A stretch of 64,000 nucleotides of DNA from Dendrocalamus latiflorus (GCA_017311315.1 CM029646.1:1271738-1335737); one strand, 5' to 3'. Positions 22,113 to 34,980 are shown, counted from the stretch's first letter. Translations and numbers: made by a program. Notes: generated from the letters alone by a model not told the origin.

Positions 22113-23043
22113 GTTAAAAATGATGTGTATGATAAGATTGGTGCAGGTCCGTAGAGGTGTTGCTGAGATTATGGTGGCAAGGATGGATGGAAAAGGTTAG
22201 GGAAAACTATTTTGAGCTGAATTTATCTTTTGCTTCCCCTTCCTCACTGGTATGCCCATTTTATTTTGCTGTTTAGTTGGGGTTGTTCTGGGCCTGGATG
22301 AGCATGTCCTCAAGAATAGGGGAATGAGATGAAGCTTGGAACCTGGAAGTAAGAATTAAGTTTCCACCAATTCTATACTTTACTAATTGTGTGATATTCA
22401 TTGTTCCTTTTTTGCCTGCCTAGAATCATTTGTAGAAACATATCATTGGCCATCGTGGCTGAATTTTGGGCGATGCTAGGCTTTATAGTACAGGCAAGCG
22501 ACTATATTTTTCCTTTACATTTTCAGATGAATGGTAAGATATTCCTCTCTTCATTGCAGATTGGACTAAAGTTGTGAAAAAGGCTGCCTTTTGATTTTTT
22601 TAGAGACAAATTTGTCATTGCTATATCATCTGTTGTTGCTTGGTTCTATCGTTTGAGTTCTGTGATATGGGCTATATTGCTGTGTTCATGATTCTAGATC
22701 TTTCGAGCAGGTCTTCGTGAGCCGATGTCACCATGTTCAATGTGGATGGATGTGGGAATCATCTTTTTGTAGCTGTCTTTTGAATTCTGCAGAAGGTAAA
22801 CATTTTCCATGCACGATTATCTTTTCTGCAATGATCCTTCCGCTGAAATTGGACTTCATGTTCCTTTTTTCATACGATTACATGGTTCTTTTGATTTTGC
22901 TTCGGTTGTAGTTTAGTGTAGTAATGTGATATGGTTCTAACATGGTTCTTTTTGTTTACCTCAAATGTGTATACATTACTTGGATCTCAGGGAACTGTGG
23001 TCATAGTTTAATAAATCAAAAAGAGGTAGAAGTATCATGGCAA
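22113..23043. other. Non-coding body of the putative Helitron
   Basis: T-rich sequence with intron-like polypyrimidine tracts and no frame longer than about 64 codons. It is contiguous with the terminal hairpin at 23044-23071. Confidence 0.4.
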
Positions 23044-23071
23044 GGCGCGCGAAGCGCGCCCAATGTTCTAG
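23044..23071 (+). mobile_element. Helitron 3' terminus (hairpin plus CTAG)
   Basis: A perfect hairpin GGCGCGC-GAA-GCGCGCC (23044-23060) is followed 7 nt later by CTAG (23068-23071) and then a T. Helitrons end in a short GC-rich hairpin about 10 nt before CTRR and insert between A and T. The 5' TC end was not located, so only the right terminus is called. The element probably includes the GC-rich region from about 21190. Confidence 0.72.
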
Positions 23072-24090
23072 TTTTATTAGAAATGACCAACGGTTGCGAT
23101 TTATTGGAAAGGTGGGTTATGAATTGACAAAGTTCTCTTGATAAAGTTGCACTTTCCATTATTAATTGTTCTTAATTTTTATTAGTGAATTTAAATATGA
23201 ATATAATGATCAAATGATTACTAATTAGGCAAGATTGTGCTTTAACAATGTTCTTTAATTAAGGGTGTTACTTGCACATGAGATATTATTTTATGCATCT
23301 TTCTGCAAGATTTGGATTTAAGATAATTACTAGCAGCTTACAATTATTTCTAAGAGCCAACTGATCAATGATTGGATTTAAGATAAGGATTAATGACTCC
23401 TTGATCATATTTAAGGAGACTTAAATTTAAATGATTTACCAAAATTATTGAGAATCAACTTTAAATGGTTTATCACAATTGTTAAATTTTTATTAGAAAA
23501 AGTGGCCTCATGATCTTGGAGATGAGCAAACAACATTTATCATTTTATGGTAGAATTTTGTTATACCAAATAACTTTAATTTTCGTTGATAAATTTAGAT
23601 CAGAGGATAAAGATATGGTAGGATCCAGGATTATCATTTGAGTTTCTAGAGCAGAGATGAGAGTATTAAAAGTCATCTTGTAAAGCTTCATATTTTATCT
23701 CGGTAAAGCTTCATATTTTATCTCAGGGTAATATGCAAATTTAAATTGTTGTATTAATTAATTTCATTATCTTGCTAATTCCTTGGTTGACATGAACTCA
23801 AGTAAGGTTAAATATGCATAAACATTTATTTAAGCATCATAATTAAATCTTTTATACTCATTATTATTTTCGAACCATACTTTATTATATTGCTCCTTTG
23901 AATATTTAAACATGAAATTCACATTTTTGTTATATGCAAAAAGAGACTGAGACATGCATACTTGGACATTGACATGATATTTAGATTATCAACTTAATAT
24001 TTTAATTGTTTATTTGAAAAGAATACTCAGGATAATTTTGGAATGGTCCAGCTTTACTTTGCATTTTCCTTGGATTAAAGGCTAAATTAC
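23072..24090. other. AT-rich intergenic sequence, nothing recognised
   Basis: All frames are short. A 21-bp phrase (GTAAAGCTTCATATTTTATC and one base) is repeated at about 23681 and 23703. No RNA gene or element terminus was seen. Confidence 0.6.
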
Positions 24091-25200
24091 TTACATCATT
24101 GCCTTAATGTAGCTTCTAACTAGGGTGGCCCACCTATCATGGATAGAAAGAGAGAAAGACAGGTGGGGAGGCACACATGCGAAAACAAGGAAGCTAGGGG
24201 CGGTCAGCCGGCGACGGCGGCACCGGTGAGGGGTGGCTGGAGGGAAGATGATGAGTAGCAAAACGGATTCCCATGAAGGTGAGGAGGCACTACAGTCGGA
24301 GTGGCGCCAACATGGGCTGACAGCGGTGGGGGCGACCGACACCGGGAAGGTGGATGGGACGGTGGCGCCAGAGGGGAAGGGGAAGAGAACGGAGGGGAGC
24401 ATGAGGGGAGGGTGGTCCAATAAACATACTAGGGTGCTCGGGAAGGCCAAGGAGTAGTGGAGGTGAGCTAATGGTGGAAGCCGATGGCGATGAGGGATGG
24501 CTCCCGTGGGCGACAAGTTGGGGCCGACGATGGGGAAGGGTCTAGGGCGGTGAGGTGGTTGGAAAGGGAAGCCTTGGGGGACCAACGGCGGCGGTGGAGG
24601 CAGCTTTGGCCGAAAATAGGGGAGATGACAGCGCCAATGAGCTCCGGTGAGGCAGCCACCCAATTAAACGGGAAAACTTGCACTTTGGAGGGTGCAGCAC
24701 ACTATGACACGATCGGCTAGGGGAGTGCCTGTCAGAGCGGCCGGGAACGGTGAAGAGGGACTGACGGCCGGCGCGAGCACAGGGGTGGCTCGACCATGCT
24801 CGGCTTGGGGGCGAAAGGAGGGAGGAGCACTGGGGTAGACAAGAGAGACGAGCTCGACGCCCTCTTATGGGCGGGTGGTTGGGAGGTGACAGTTGAGTGC
24901 ATTGAAGGCGCACGTGACGGAGTAATGCCGAGCGACGGTGGCCGGGGTCAACGTAGGGGAGGAGGGGATGGCAGGCGCGCGTTGAGGGGAGAGCTAGGCC
25001 GGGGTTAGGCTGACTGTAGGCGCACAGCTTAGGTGCTAGGTGGAGTGGCACAGGCGGCCGAGGCTGGGCCAGCTCGGCGCCAGGGGAAGAAAAGGGAGGA
25101 AGAAGAAAAAAGAGAGGGGAGGAGGGGGGAAGGGGCCGGGCCATTGGTAGAGGGAGAAAGAGGAAGAGAGAGGGAAAACTGGCAAGTATTTTTAGGGTTG
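24091..25200. repeat. GC-rich repetitive segment resembling retrotransposon internal or LTR sequence
   Basis: The segment has long frames on both strands (24091-24663 and 24542-25144 on minus, others on plus) but the peptides are low complexity and no domain is visible. The sharp GC jump between AT-rich neighbours, and the downstream end ATGTTACAATC (about 25669), which looks like an LTR end, suggest an old retrotransposon. No repeat partner lies in the window, so this stays tentative. Confidence 0.3.
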
Positions 25201-27844
25201 AAATTGATTTGCAAATTCAATTTATTGTTAAATTCAAAATTTGACTTCTTGGCTCAAGAAAGCAGATTGTGAATTTTGAATATTGTTTTGCTCTTCGATT
25301 ATGGATACCCATTTTTTTTATATTGGATTTCAAATTCTAAGTATCGAATGACATCTTGGAAATTTAGAATTTGAATTCTTAATTATCATAATTAGATGGA
25401 AATTTTAGTGTTAGCTAAGATTATAAATTTCTAAACTTGATTTAGAAGTTCCAAATTCTAGTTTTGGAGTTGTAAAGGAATTTAAATTCTTTCTGATTGA
25501 TTTTCATAGTCTCGGTTCTTAATCAAGATTTTGATTTTTATTATTCAAGTTTTTAGCAAAGAACCAAATCAAGAAACTAGAATAAACGTCGAAAATTTGA
25601 AATAACACAGGGAATCAACAAAAGATTTTAGATTTTATCAATTACACTATTCCCATATTTTTAAGATGTTACAATCATGGCCACGAGTCTTTGCACATAC
25701 ATGTGCGTAGATGATCTCGTGCTTAGCAAAAGATCCTCCATGACACGTACGTATATATACATGTGGATCCATCCACATAAGTCCCTCAATGTGGAGCCAG
25801 CATCACAACACCTCAAATATATGTGAGAGTGAGTACTTTTCTTTATTCAACTAATGGTATGGTCATGAGATTCTTGGGGGGAAAAATACCAGGTGCAACA
25901 AGTGGTATACAGTGGATTGATTTGTTGCTTGTGTTTGCAGATATTCAAATTTAATTATAGCATATATAAGATTGTAAACATACACTACTTGCTTGTGTTT
26001 GCAGCTGCCATAAATCCATTGGCTCTTGTCCTATTTGCCCTTGTAGGAAGAGCAGAAAATTAGAATTTTATAACAATTGCTGAAACTCCAAGAATTCTGG
26101 AATTTGGAATTAAGAATAGGTTCTGGGAACCAATTGAATACAAGGTGTAACAGCTGGAGCACTATTATATGTACAAGTGTCCTATTGGCTTGTCTTTATC
26201 TAGTTCAGACCAAGATGCAGCTCTCAAGACACCAGTTTGTGCTTTCACTGCCATAAAAAATGGAAGAAAAAAGAAGAAGAAGAAGAAGAAAGGAAAACGT
26301 TGTTGTTGATGATATCGTGGTGCTACACCAAAATTGATTGTGGAGTGGCCCACAAAGATTTAGTGCAAAGAATTTGATTATTCGGCTATGAAAGAAAAAG
26401 ACAAGAGAGATGCTTATCCGTGAAAAGGGCCTTTGACAGGTGACAAAAAAAGCAACCCTTTCTTTCTGCTACGTAATTTCCTCGGTCTCGACCTCCTTTT
26501 GGCCTGCTTCGTGTCGAGCTGCCATCGCTTAAACAGTCGATCCCCTTGTCTCCTCCACCCATGGCACTACCCTACTATTGAGCTTCTTCTTTTTAATTTC
26601 TAAAAACTATTTTTTATAATAATTAATTTTTAAACAGAGTATTTTTAAAACAGGTTCTACAAGTTAATTATAGTATATACTATACCCACTCTATGTATAT
26701 CGATTAAAACCGTACTTAAGTTCATGTTACTTCATGATCAATTATTCCGTTTAAAAGACATGTACAATATAGCAATTGGTAGGTATAAAATTATCTTCTA
26801 CGCCCTTTTGATAACACAAGTTGATAATGAAATAGTAAATGGATGTGATGGAACTGAAGCCTAAGAGTAAATAGTACAGTAGATGTCTAGATAAACTAAA
26901 GTTGAGGGCTATTTTCTAAAGTTACGACATTGCAAAAAGACAACAGCTTTTGCTTACATAGATTTCCGCAGATACGAAAAGAATGTAACATAATCTTTCA
27001 TTGAAGCATGACTAGCAAATTCAAACGGTTTACATAGATTTGGCGAGTATTGAAACGTATACGATCATACAGATTATGATAGCAACATATATAATCTAAC
27101 AGTACGCCAATAATTGGTTACTCAACAGGTAACGCATCCTCTATCTGATGGTACCCATAGCCTAGATCCCATGTCTGAATCATCTCTTTCCAAGGAGGAA
27201 TGACATGATCTCATGGGTGCTAGTGCATCTTCCATTGTAAACGAACAGCAGAGTACACAACAGTAAGATGGAGTAACAAAAAAGAAGAAGAATCTTCTTC
27301 TGCTGTTCTGCACTGCAGCATCTATTATATGTTCCCCACTCAAGCGTTCATTCCAGTTTAGGTTTCTACCTCTATCTTCTGGAAATGAGAAGTCAGAATG
27401 AATGCACAGGCATCTCAATTTCAGCTTTATTTTTTTGCTTTTGTTTTCTTTGTATTATTGTTATAGAGTTATAACAATATTTTTTATTTTTTAGAAAATT
27501 AAGTAGTTCAAAAAAAAATAACCATCACTATAGTATAAATTCAGTTAAAAAACAACAATCGAAGCCAGATTGAACGGCCCTTCTAGAGTTGAGCAGAGCA
27601 TAAGAGAGCGGGAGCAGCAGCATCATCTCTCAGAAAGGAAAAAAAAAAAAGAAAGAAAGAAAAGAGATATTAATAAACACACTCGCTCCACCCACCTTCC
27701 CTCCTGCTCTCCAACTGCCATGCTAAGCAGAGCACCCCCCCTACCTTGCCGTTATTCGCAATTCACTCCTCCCAGTTTTACACTTGGCCCCCATGTCTAG
27801 TAAAAGTAATCACAACTAACCCCCTCCAGTCCCAGCCCGCCGCG
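25201..27844. other. Upstream intergenic region and probable promoter/5' UTR of the D53-like gene
   Basis: The region is AT-rich to about 27,560 with no gene. An (AAG)n run lies at 26265-26291 and an A-rich/GAAA purine tract at 27638-27666. From about 27,680 the composition turns C-rich (CACTCGCTCCACCCACCTTC), a typical plant 5' UTR, leading to the ATG at 27845. An in-frame upstream ATG at 27746 would add 33 residues but does not match the family's N-terminus. Confidence 0.5.
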
Positions 27845-30800
27845 ATGCCGACTCCGGTGCCCGCCGCTAGGCAGTGCCTCTCGCCCGCCGCCGTCACGGC
27901 TCTCGACGCCGCCGTCGCCTCCGCACGCCGCCGCGCCCATGCGCAGACCACCTCCCTTCACCTCATCTCTTCCCTCCTCGCCCCGCCTGCCCCGCCGCTC
28001 CTCCGCGACGCCCTCGCTCGCGCCCGCAGCGTCGCCTACTCCCATCGCGTCCAGCTCAAGGCCCTCGAGCTCTGCTTCGCCGTCTCCCTCGACAGGCTCC
28101 CCTCCTCCACTTCCTCCTCCTCAGCCACCGGAGACGTGCCGCCCGTGTCCAACTCGCTCATGGCGGCCATCAGGCGCTCGCAGGCCAACCAGCGCCGCAA
28201 CCCGGACACCTTCCACTTCTACCACCAGGCCGCCACTACGCAGCCCCCCGCCGCGGTCAAGGTCGAGCTCTCGCAGCTCCTGCTGGCCATCCTCGACGAC
28301 CCCGTGGTCAGCCGCGTGTTCGGCGAGGCAGGCTTCCGCAGCGGCTCCATCAAGCTCGCCATCCTCCGCCCCGCCCCGCCCATGCCGCTGCTCGGCCGCC
28401 TCCCCAGGCGTAGCCGCCCGCCTCCTCTCTTCCTATGCAGCTTCGCCGCCGCTGACGACGCCGACGTGCCCTCGTCCGCAGGGAACCTCGCCGGCGCCGG
28501 GGAGGAGAACTGCCGCCGCATCGGCGAGATCCTCTCCCGCGGCCGCAACCCCATGCTAGTCGGTGTCGGGGCCGCCTCCGCCGCCACCGACTTCGCCGCG
28601 GCGTCCCCGTACCGTATCCTCTCCGTCGGCCCCACCTCAATCGAGCAAACAGAACTCGGCGTGGCGGCGGCAATGGCCAGCGCCACCTCCGGCCTTATCA
28701 TAAGCATCGGAGACCTCAAAGAACTGCTCCCCGACGACGGCGAGCTCCAGGAGAGGGGACGGCGGGTGGTGGCGGAGGTGACGCGAGTGCTGGAGACGCA
28801 CAAAGTGGGACGCGTCTGGGTGATGGGGTGGTCGGCCACGTACGAGACCTACCTCACCTTCTTGTCCAAGTTCCCCTTTGTCGACAAGGATTGGGAGCTC
28901 CAGCTGCTGCCAATCACAGCGGTGCGTGCCGGCGGCAGCGCTGCTGGACTCATACCTCCGGCAACCACGGCCGCGGCTTTCTCCAAGCCTGCAAGGTGAA
29001 GCCTTTTCGCTTCTGTATCCATCTTTCATCAATTGTTTATGCTTGTGTTGTACCGATAGCGGCGACTAGAGGTGGTGGATAGGAGCTCAAATTAAATCCG
29101 AGGCTTTCCAAACACTTTCCCAAGGAGAAAGCAAACCTCCTCACTCCAACAGCTATAAGAAACTATGAAGATTAGAGATCAATCATACACAAGAAAAACT
29201 CTTAAGAAAAACCAAGCCAAAAGAGCCAAATCTTTTGCAGGCAGTCGGATCGTAGTGCACAAGCCGGTATGATCAGAGGACCGGTCAGAACGCAAGTCAC
29301 CGAGCGGTCCGACCAACCTTGCACAGCCTGACCGGTCCAGGGGCGGTCTGACCGGCCCCTCTGGACACAACCGACTTTTAACACTATTTCAAATAACAAA
29401 TCAACGAAACTTTTGATCCACAACTCCAAAAGACCTGAAACTTGATATGCATCTTCTCTATGATATCAAGAATCTATTCCAATCATGGATTGTGAAGATC
29501 AATGCCGAAGCCAAAGTTCCTAACTTTATCCAAAATATGAAAGATTGCACCAAAATCAGGCAAAAGATGGAAACCTCGATCTACTATTGATCATGAGTCC
29601 TTGGTGATCTAAATGATCTTAAATGTGTTCTCATATGTCATAGCAAGTTAGATTGGAGCACGAACCCAAGCCAAAACACCAAAGTCAAAACCCCAAAATT
29701 ATCATCTCTTGAGCCAAAATCGGGCAATCACAAAGATTTGCAAATAACAAGTGTCTAGATGGGTGAGATCTGATCTCCAAGAGACATCTTCATCACTTAC
29801 ATGTCTTTGGCTCAAAGCAAGATCAGGAGGGAACAGATAAGCACAAAAAACCAAGCCTAATCAAAATTTCATCACTTGAGTAAATAGGAGAAAGACTTGA
29901 CGAATTTGTGTATCGATTGATACTTGGAGATGAATGGTTATAACCAGTAGCACGGGTAGTTCAATAAGGTCTTTAAATATGCTGTATGGCTAGAATGTTT
30001 TTCTCCCACCTATTGTTTTTTAATGGTTTAACTCGTTCCATGAAGTACAACTATATTGTTGAAGCTTGATCGGGTAATACGCTTACGTAAGTGATTGACT
30101 TGATGTTATCTTGATGGTTGCTACCCATACACTTCTTTTCAACGTTATCTTGCTGGTTGCTACCCGTACTCTTTACTGATTCCTTAGCTTGTTGTTTGTT
30201 CCTTTTGGATATTTGAAAGAATTTCTTTTCTCGTTTGTCAATTTTGAGTTCTCCTTTGTATTTTGATCTTTTGGGTGTTTGTTGAGGTTCTCTTGCCCAG
30301 CATCCATAATTTAGTACAGCTTGATAAAAAAAGAAGAGAAATGGCCAAAAAAATATATGCTTCTGCTAGTGCACATGTTTGTCTGAACTCTGAAGTTCTA
30401 ATGCATGGCCATAGTTGGGGTCAGAAGTGTAGCCAGTGGCGGATCTAGACGTAGGGCTGCCTGGGCTCCAGCCCTGGGCCTGAGATCAAAATCCCATTGT
30501 AAAATTTAAAAAAGTACCTTATATGTTGTAAATGTCATCTATAATACACTGTCCAGCTTAGGACGTTGCTCTAACCTGGCTCCGCCCCTGAGTGTAGCAA
30601 CAGTATGTCTTTTGACTTGTATCAGCTATAGTTAAGTGGCCGCAGAGTCAGAATAGGTGCATTGAAGTAGGACTTGGCGGCATGGCTTCTATGCTCTATC
30701 ATGTACTCCATTTGCTTTGATCAACTAGACCTAACAATTCGAAACTTGTAATTTTGCAGCTTGATGGAATCGTTCGTTCCTTTTGGAGGACATTTCTTTG

Positions 30801-33089
30801 ATACCTACGAAGCAAACGGCCTCACAGCAAATTCTTGTCCTCATGCCCTCCGGTGTCAACAGTGCAACGATAGATATGAGAAAGAAGTTGCAGCTATCAT
30901 TAGAGGAAGTGGCATTACAGCTGAAGACTGTCACCTGGGAGGTCTACCTTCCCTGCTGCGGAATGGCAGCATGATGGGTCCTAACAATGGATTTGATACA
31001 TTCAAGGTGTGAAGCTACTTATGTCTTTCAGAACTTTTACGCTAAATAACGAATGCACATGCACCATGTGTTGATAGATGAATAATTTTTGATATCATAG
31101 GTATAAAAGATGCACAGTTTTTCTTCAGTGCAGGTTAGAGATGATCAGATGGTATTGAATTCAAAAATATTGGATCTACAGAACAAATGGAACGAGTACT
31201 GCCTGCGGCTCCACCAAGGCTCCCAGAGCATCAACAGAGGTCCTTACCAGTTATTTCCACATTATATCGGTGTTCCAGCTGACCGGGAAAGAGCTGCAAA
31301 TCCAAGAAAAGGTTCTGAGTCAGTTGCACTTCAAAGGGAGGTTATTAAACTTTCTGCAGTGCCTGCTTCACATACCAATGCAACTACAAAGAGTCTTTCA
31401 TCTCCATCTATCTCCAACCAAAGGAATGAAGACCTTGTATCGAAACTTAAAGCCAGACATTCAAAGAGTGATGGACACCTTCAAGATAGGGGTGTGCAAT
31501 CACGACAGGAAAACCTGTCAAACTGTCATGATGGTGAAGATCATGCTTCACCATCACCTGCTGCACCTGTGGTAACCGACTTGGTTTTGTGTACGCCTCG
31601 TGAATCTTCTTCCAAGGGTACAAGTTCTGCCTTCTGGAAACATGTAGAGGATGCAGAGAGGTCTATCCATCTGATACCCAAAAAGGTGGATGATTTGAAT
31701 CTGAAGCCTCCACAGCTCTTTGCACAACCTTACTCTTGCTCCCAGAGTTCCACAAATGTAAGTGCTCTGCATTCAGCAGCTTCAGGAGGCATGTCTGCCT
31801 TTGGCCAATGGCAAAGACCTTCACACCTCGCATCACAAGGCTCTGATTTGAGCAATTACAAGCTACTTGTGGAACGCTTGTTCAAGGTAGTTGGAAGGCA
31901 GGAGGAAGCCTTGAGTGCTATATGTGAATCCATTGTGCGGTGCCGGTCAATGGAGAAGCGCCGTGGCGTAAACAGGAAGAATGACATCTGGTTTAGTTTT
32001 CATGGTTCTGACAGCATGGCCAAGCGGAGAGTTGCTGTGGCACTTGCAGAGCTCATGCACGGCAGCAAAGACAACTTGATTTATCTGGACCTGAGCCTCC
32101 AGGACTGGGGTGACTCAAGTTTCAGAGGGAAGACTGGCACAGACTGTATCGTTGAGGATTTAAGCAAGAAGCGGCGATCTGTTATCTTCCTTGACAACAT
32201 CGATAAAGCTGACTGCCTTGTTCAGGACAGTCTGTCTTATGCCATTGAGACTGGCAGGTTCCAAGACATGCGCGGCAAGGTGGTTGACATTAATGACTCA
32301 ATTGTTGTGATGTCAACAAGAACCATCCGAGGCTGCAAAAATGTCTCTGTTGGGGTGGAAGGGGGTCATACTTTCTCCGAAGAGAAGATCCTGGCAGCTA
32401 GAGGACATGAACTGAAGATCTTGATAGAACCGGGTACGGCGATCACCAGCAGAAGCCCTGGTGGTAAGGTGGTAGTTTCTCCAAGGAACTTTCTCACCAA
32501 AAGTCAAGCATCTTTGTACTCTGGTTCTGTCAGTAAGCGAAAGCTCAACATTTCTGATGACCAAGAAAAGCTGCAAGAGTCACCAAGCATTTCCAAGCGA
32601 CTGCACAGAACATCAAGTGTGCCGTTCGACTTGAACCTCCCTGTCAATGAGGATGGAACCAACGATGCTGATGACGACAGCAGCAGCAAGGATAGCTCGT
32701 CCGGCAATCCAGAGAGATCCATTGACAGCCTTTTGTGTTCAGTTGACGAGTCAATCGATTTCAAGCCATTTGACTTTGGTAAACTTGCTGATGGCATGCT
32801 GCAGGAGTTGAGCAATACAGTGAGCAACATTCTGGGCTCTAACTGCATGTTGGAGATCGATGTTGGCGCAATGGAGCAAATACTTGCAGCAGCATGGGCA
32901 TCAGAGGAGAAGAGGCCTCTGCAGACGTGGCTGGAGCAGGTGTTTGCCAGGAGCCTTGACGAGTTGAAGCTCAAGTGTAAGCATGTGAGCAGCTCTAGTC
33001 TCAGACTAGTGGCTTGTGAGGACACAGTAACAGTGCAACAAGACGACGGTTTTGGAGTTTTGCTCCCCTCAAGAATAATTCTAGATTGA
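27845..33089 (+). CDS. D53L: DWARF53 / D53-like strigolactone-signalling repressor (SMXL family), 3 exons
   Basis: Exons 27845-28995, 30760-31006 and 31134-33089 join in phase to 1117 residues. D53/SMXL proteins are nuclear repressors of the strigolactone pathway. Hormone-bound D14 and the SCF-D3 ligase mark them for degradation, and they recruit TOPLESS co-repressors. The double Clp-N repeat spans about residues 1-170, starting MPTPVPAARQCLSPAAVTAL. A ClpB-like ATPase region is degenerate: P-loop-like GSDSMAKRR at 757-765 and Walker-B-like VIFLDNID at 816-823. The degron motif RGKT is intact at 797-800 and the EAR motif FDLNLP at 964-969. The start was chosen from the family N-terminus. Intron 1 (28996-30759) holds a hAT MITE. 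No frame is broken, so the gene looks functional. Whether it is the chromosome 11 D53 or the chromosome 12 D53-like copy cannot be decided here. Confidence 0.95.
28996..30759 (+). other. Intron 1 of the D53-like gene
   Basis: Donor AG/GTGAAG and acceptor TTTTGCAG/C split a Ser codon. The intron contains a GACCGGTC-rich patch at 29275-29360, where CGGTC or GACCG occurs repeatedly, resembling grass retroelement sequence, and the MITE at 30434-30590. No open frame is supported. Confidence 0.85.
30434..30590. mobile_element. hAT MITE in D53-like intron 1 (target duplication AGTGTAGC)
   Basis: The 157-bp element starts CAGTGGCGGATCTAGA and ends TGGCTCCGCCCCTG. Identical 8-bp flanks AGTGTAGC lie at 30426-30433 and 30591-30598. 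It has the same terminal type as the element at 40939-41103. Confidence 0.88.
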
Positions 33090-33676
33090 TGATGATATCT
33101 GTATAGGGATCGTTGTAATTATTTGTAGTCCACACTAGTATAGCATTATTTCGTCGCGAAATAAGTTGTAGTCTAGCTAGGTGATGCATTATATTGCCCT
33201 GGGTTCTAATTAGTGTCATGACTCCCCGGGGTGTGTGTGTGTCTATATATAGCATGTATATGGATTATCGTAACTATTGTGGATTTGTATACGACTCCCC
33301 GGCAATCTAGGAAGCCTTTTCCGTACATACTCTTACTTTCAATATACCACTTAAACAACTATTTTATACCTCTTTATCGCTTTCGGTATATTTAAATACT
33401 AATTTTAAGATACTCCAATATGACTTGAATGAAAATTTTTTATTGGAGCTCTTTATTTTGCTATATACATTTTTCATGTATAAAATAAGTACATACATAA
33501 ATTATGCTATAAAAAGAAGATTTTTATGAAATTTTTCCATCAAACTCACTTTGGAGTATATTATACTCATTATTAGAGTATGCTTAAATAGATACAGAGA
33601 TATAACAATACCATTAAAGCAATATATGAGAAGTGGGAGTACGTACTCTTAGGAGTATGGAACTATTTTCATATAT
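33090..33676. other. 3' UTR of the D53-like gene and AT-rich spacer
   Basis: There is no coding frame. The sequence after the stop codon is T-rich with short palindromes, then AT-rich with stops in every frame up to the GC-rich segment at about 33690. Confidence 0.6.
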
Positions 33677-34980
33677 ATCTTTACTAATATAAAAATGTGA
33701 GTTGGTGGTCGTCGGTCCGTTTTTTCTCCTCTCTTCTCAGCCGTCCAGATCCGCATGTAGATAGTTCTTCCGCTCCTCGTAGAAAAGGTCGGGCTGACGC
33801 GTGGGTCGCGCTCCTCCTCTTCTCTTCCCCCGCATCCTCCGCCTCCCGTAACCACTCCACCTCCTGCAACCGCCGCCTCCTTCTCTCCCCGAACCCTCGT
33901 GTCGCGTCTCCTCCTCCTCAGCACCGCCACCAATTCCTTCCCCGTACGATAGCGTATGGTCGCAGTCCTCCAACTTCTTCCAGCAGCGTCACATCCCCCT
34001 GTCGTCGCCTCCTCAACGCATTTGCCCACCGCCTCATCTCCCCATCTGCCCGCTGTAGCCTCCCCACCTCCTGCAACTGCCACCTCCTTCTTCCCCGAAC
34101 CCTCGTACCGCGCCTCTTCCTCCTCGGTGCCGCCACCAATTCCTTCCTCACGCGGCAGTGTCTGGTCACAGTCCCCCAACTTTCTCCAGGGCGCCGCCAC
34201 CAATTTCATCTCCCATCGCCCCTCCAACCAACGGCACGACGCTCGGCGACAGTGGCCGGTGGATCGGAGAGAATGGCGCTCGGGGACAGCGGCCAGTGGA
34301 TCAGAGAGAAGGGCACTCGGCGATGGCAGTTGTGGCTCCCTCTTACTACGCCCACCCAGGTGGCTCTCTCCACGCCGCCGCCGCCCAGCGGTCGCTCGCC
34401 CGGTGAGCCTCTCTACCTGCTCCTGCTCGGAGCCCATCGCGCTATCTGGTAATTTTGGTCTCCCAAGCTAGTCGTCGACCACGGCCACCACGACCATGGC
34501 CTTCACGATCACAGACGCCTTCGACCACGGCCGCCACGACCACGGCCGTCTTCAACCACGACCACAGTGAGGAGGGGGCCAACAAGGAGGGGAGCAACGC
34601 GGCTAGGGAGAGCGGCGCAGGGGAGGCCGGGGGAGGCCGGGGCTCAGCATTGGAGGAGGCTGGGGGGCGGCGCCAAGGGAGGGAGCTAGGGGAGGCGCCG
34701 GGGCAGCGCCGAGGGAGGCCGGAGGAGGCGGCGCCGAGGGAGGCTAGAGGGGGCAGCGGTGGGGAGAGAGCCAGGGGAGGTGCCGGGGCAGCGGCACCGG
34801 GGAGGTGGTGAGGAGGGCGCAGTGAAAAACACTAAAGGGAAGGCCGGGAGTTAAGTGCAAAATGTATAAGTGAGGTAGTGCATCCCACCCACCCAGATCT
34901 AAGCTGTTCGGGATAGATCAGACGGCCAACGTTCGCATTTGCATGTTAGTATTGAATAGTCCATTTGTGCTAGATATGCT
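33677..34980. repeat. GC-rich segment with internal imperfect duplication, probably transposon-borne
   Basis: Long frames are open on both strands but encode only low-complexity Ser/Pro/Arg or Gly/Arg peptides. A block of about 120 bp near 33841-33960 recurs imperfectly near 34056-34176; both contain CACCTCCTGCAAC, CCCGAACCCTCG and GCCGCCACCAATTCCTTCC. The left edge ATATATCTTTACTAATATAA resembles a Helitron 5' end, but no 3' hairpin with CTRR was found. No gene is called. Confidence 0.35.

Noticed and set aside
24091..25144. Minus frames of 190 and 200 codons
   Set aside because: Overlapping GC-rich frames without domains in what looks like old retroelement sequence.
27746..27844. Upstream in-frame ATG extending the D53-like N-terminus by 33 residues
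   Set aside because: The family N-terminus begins MPTPV...; the extension is 5' UTR-like sequence.
27797..29032. Multiple minus and plus frames over D53-like exon 1
   Set aside because: Shadows of the real coding frame caused by high GC content.
33677..34980. Helitron starting at TCTTTACTAATATAA
   Set aside because: The 5' end is suggestive, but no GC-rich hairpin followed by CTRR was found downstream.
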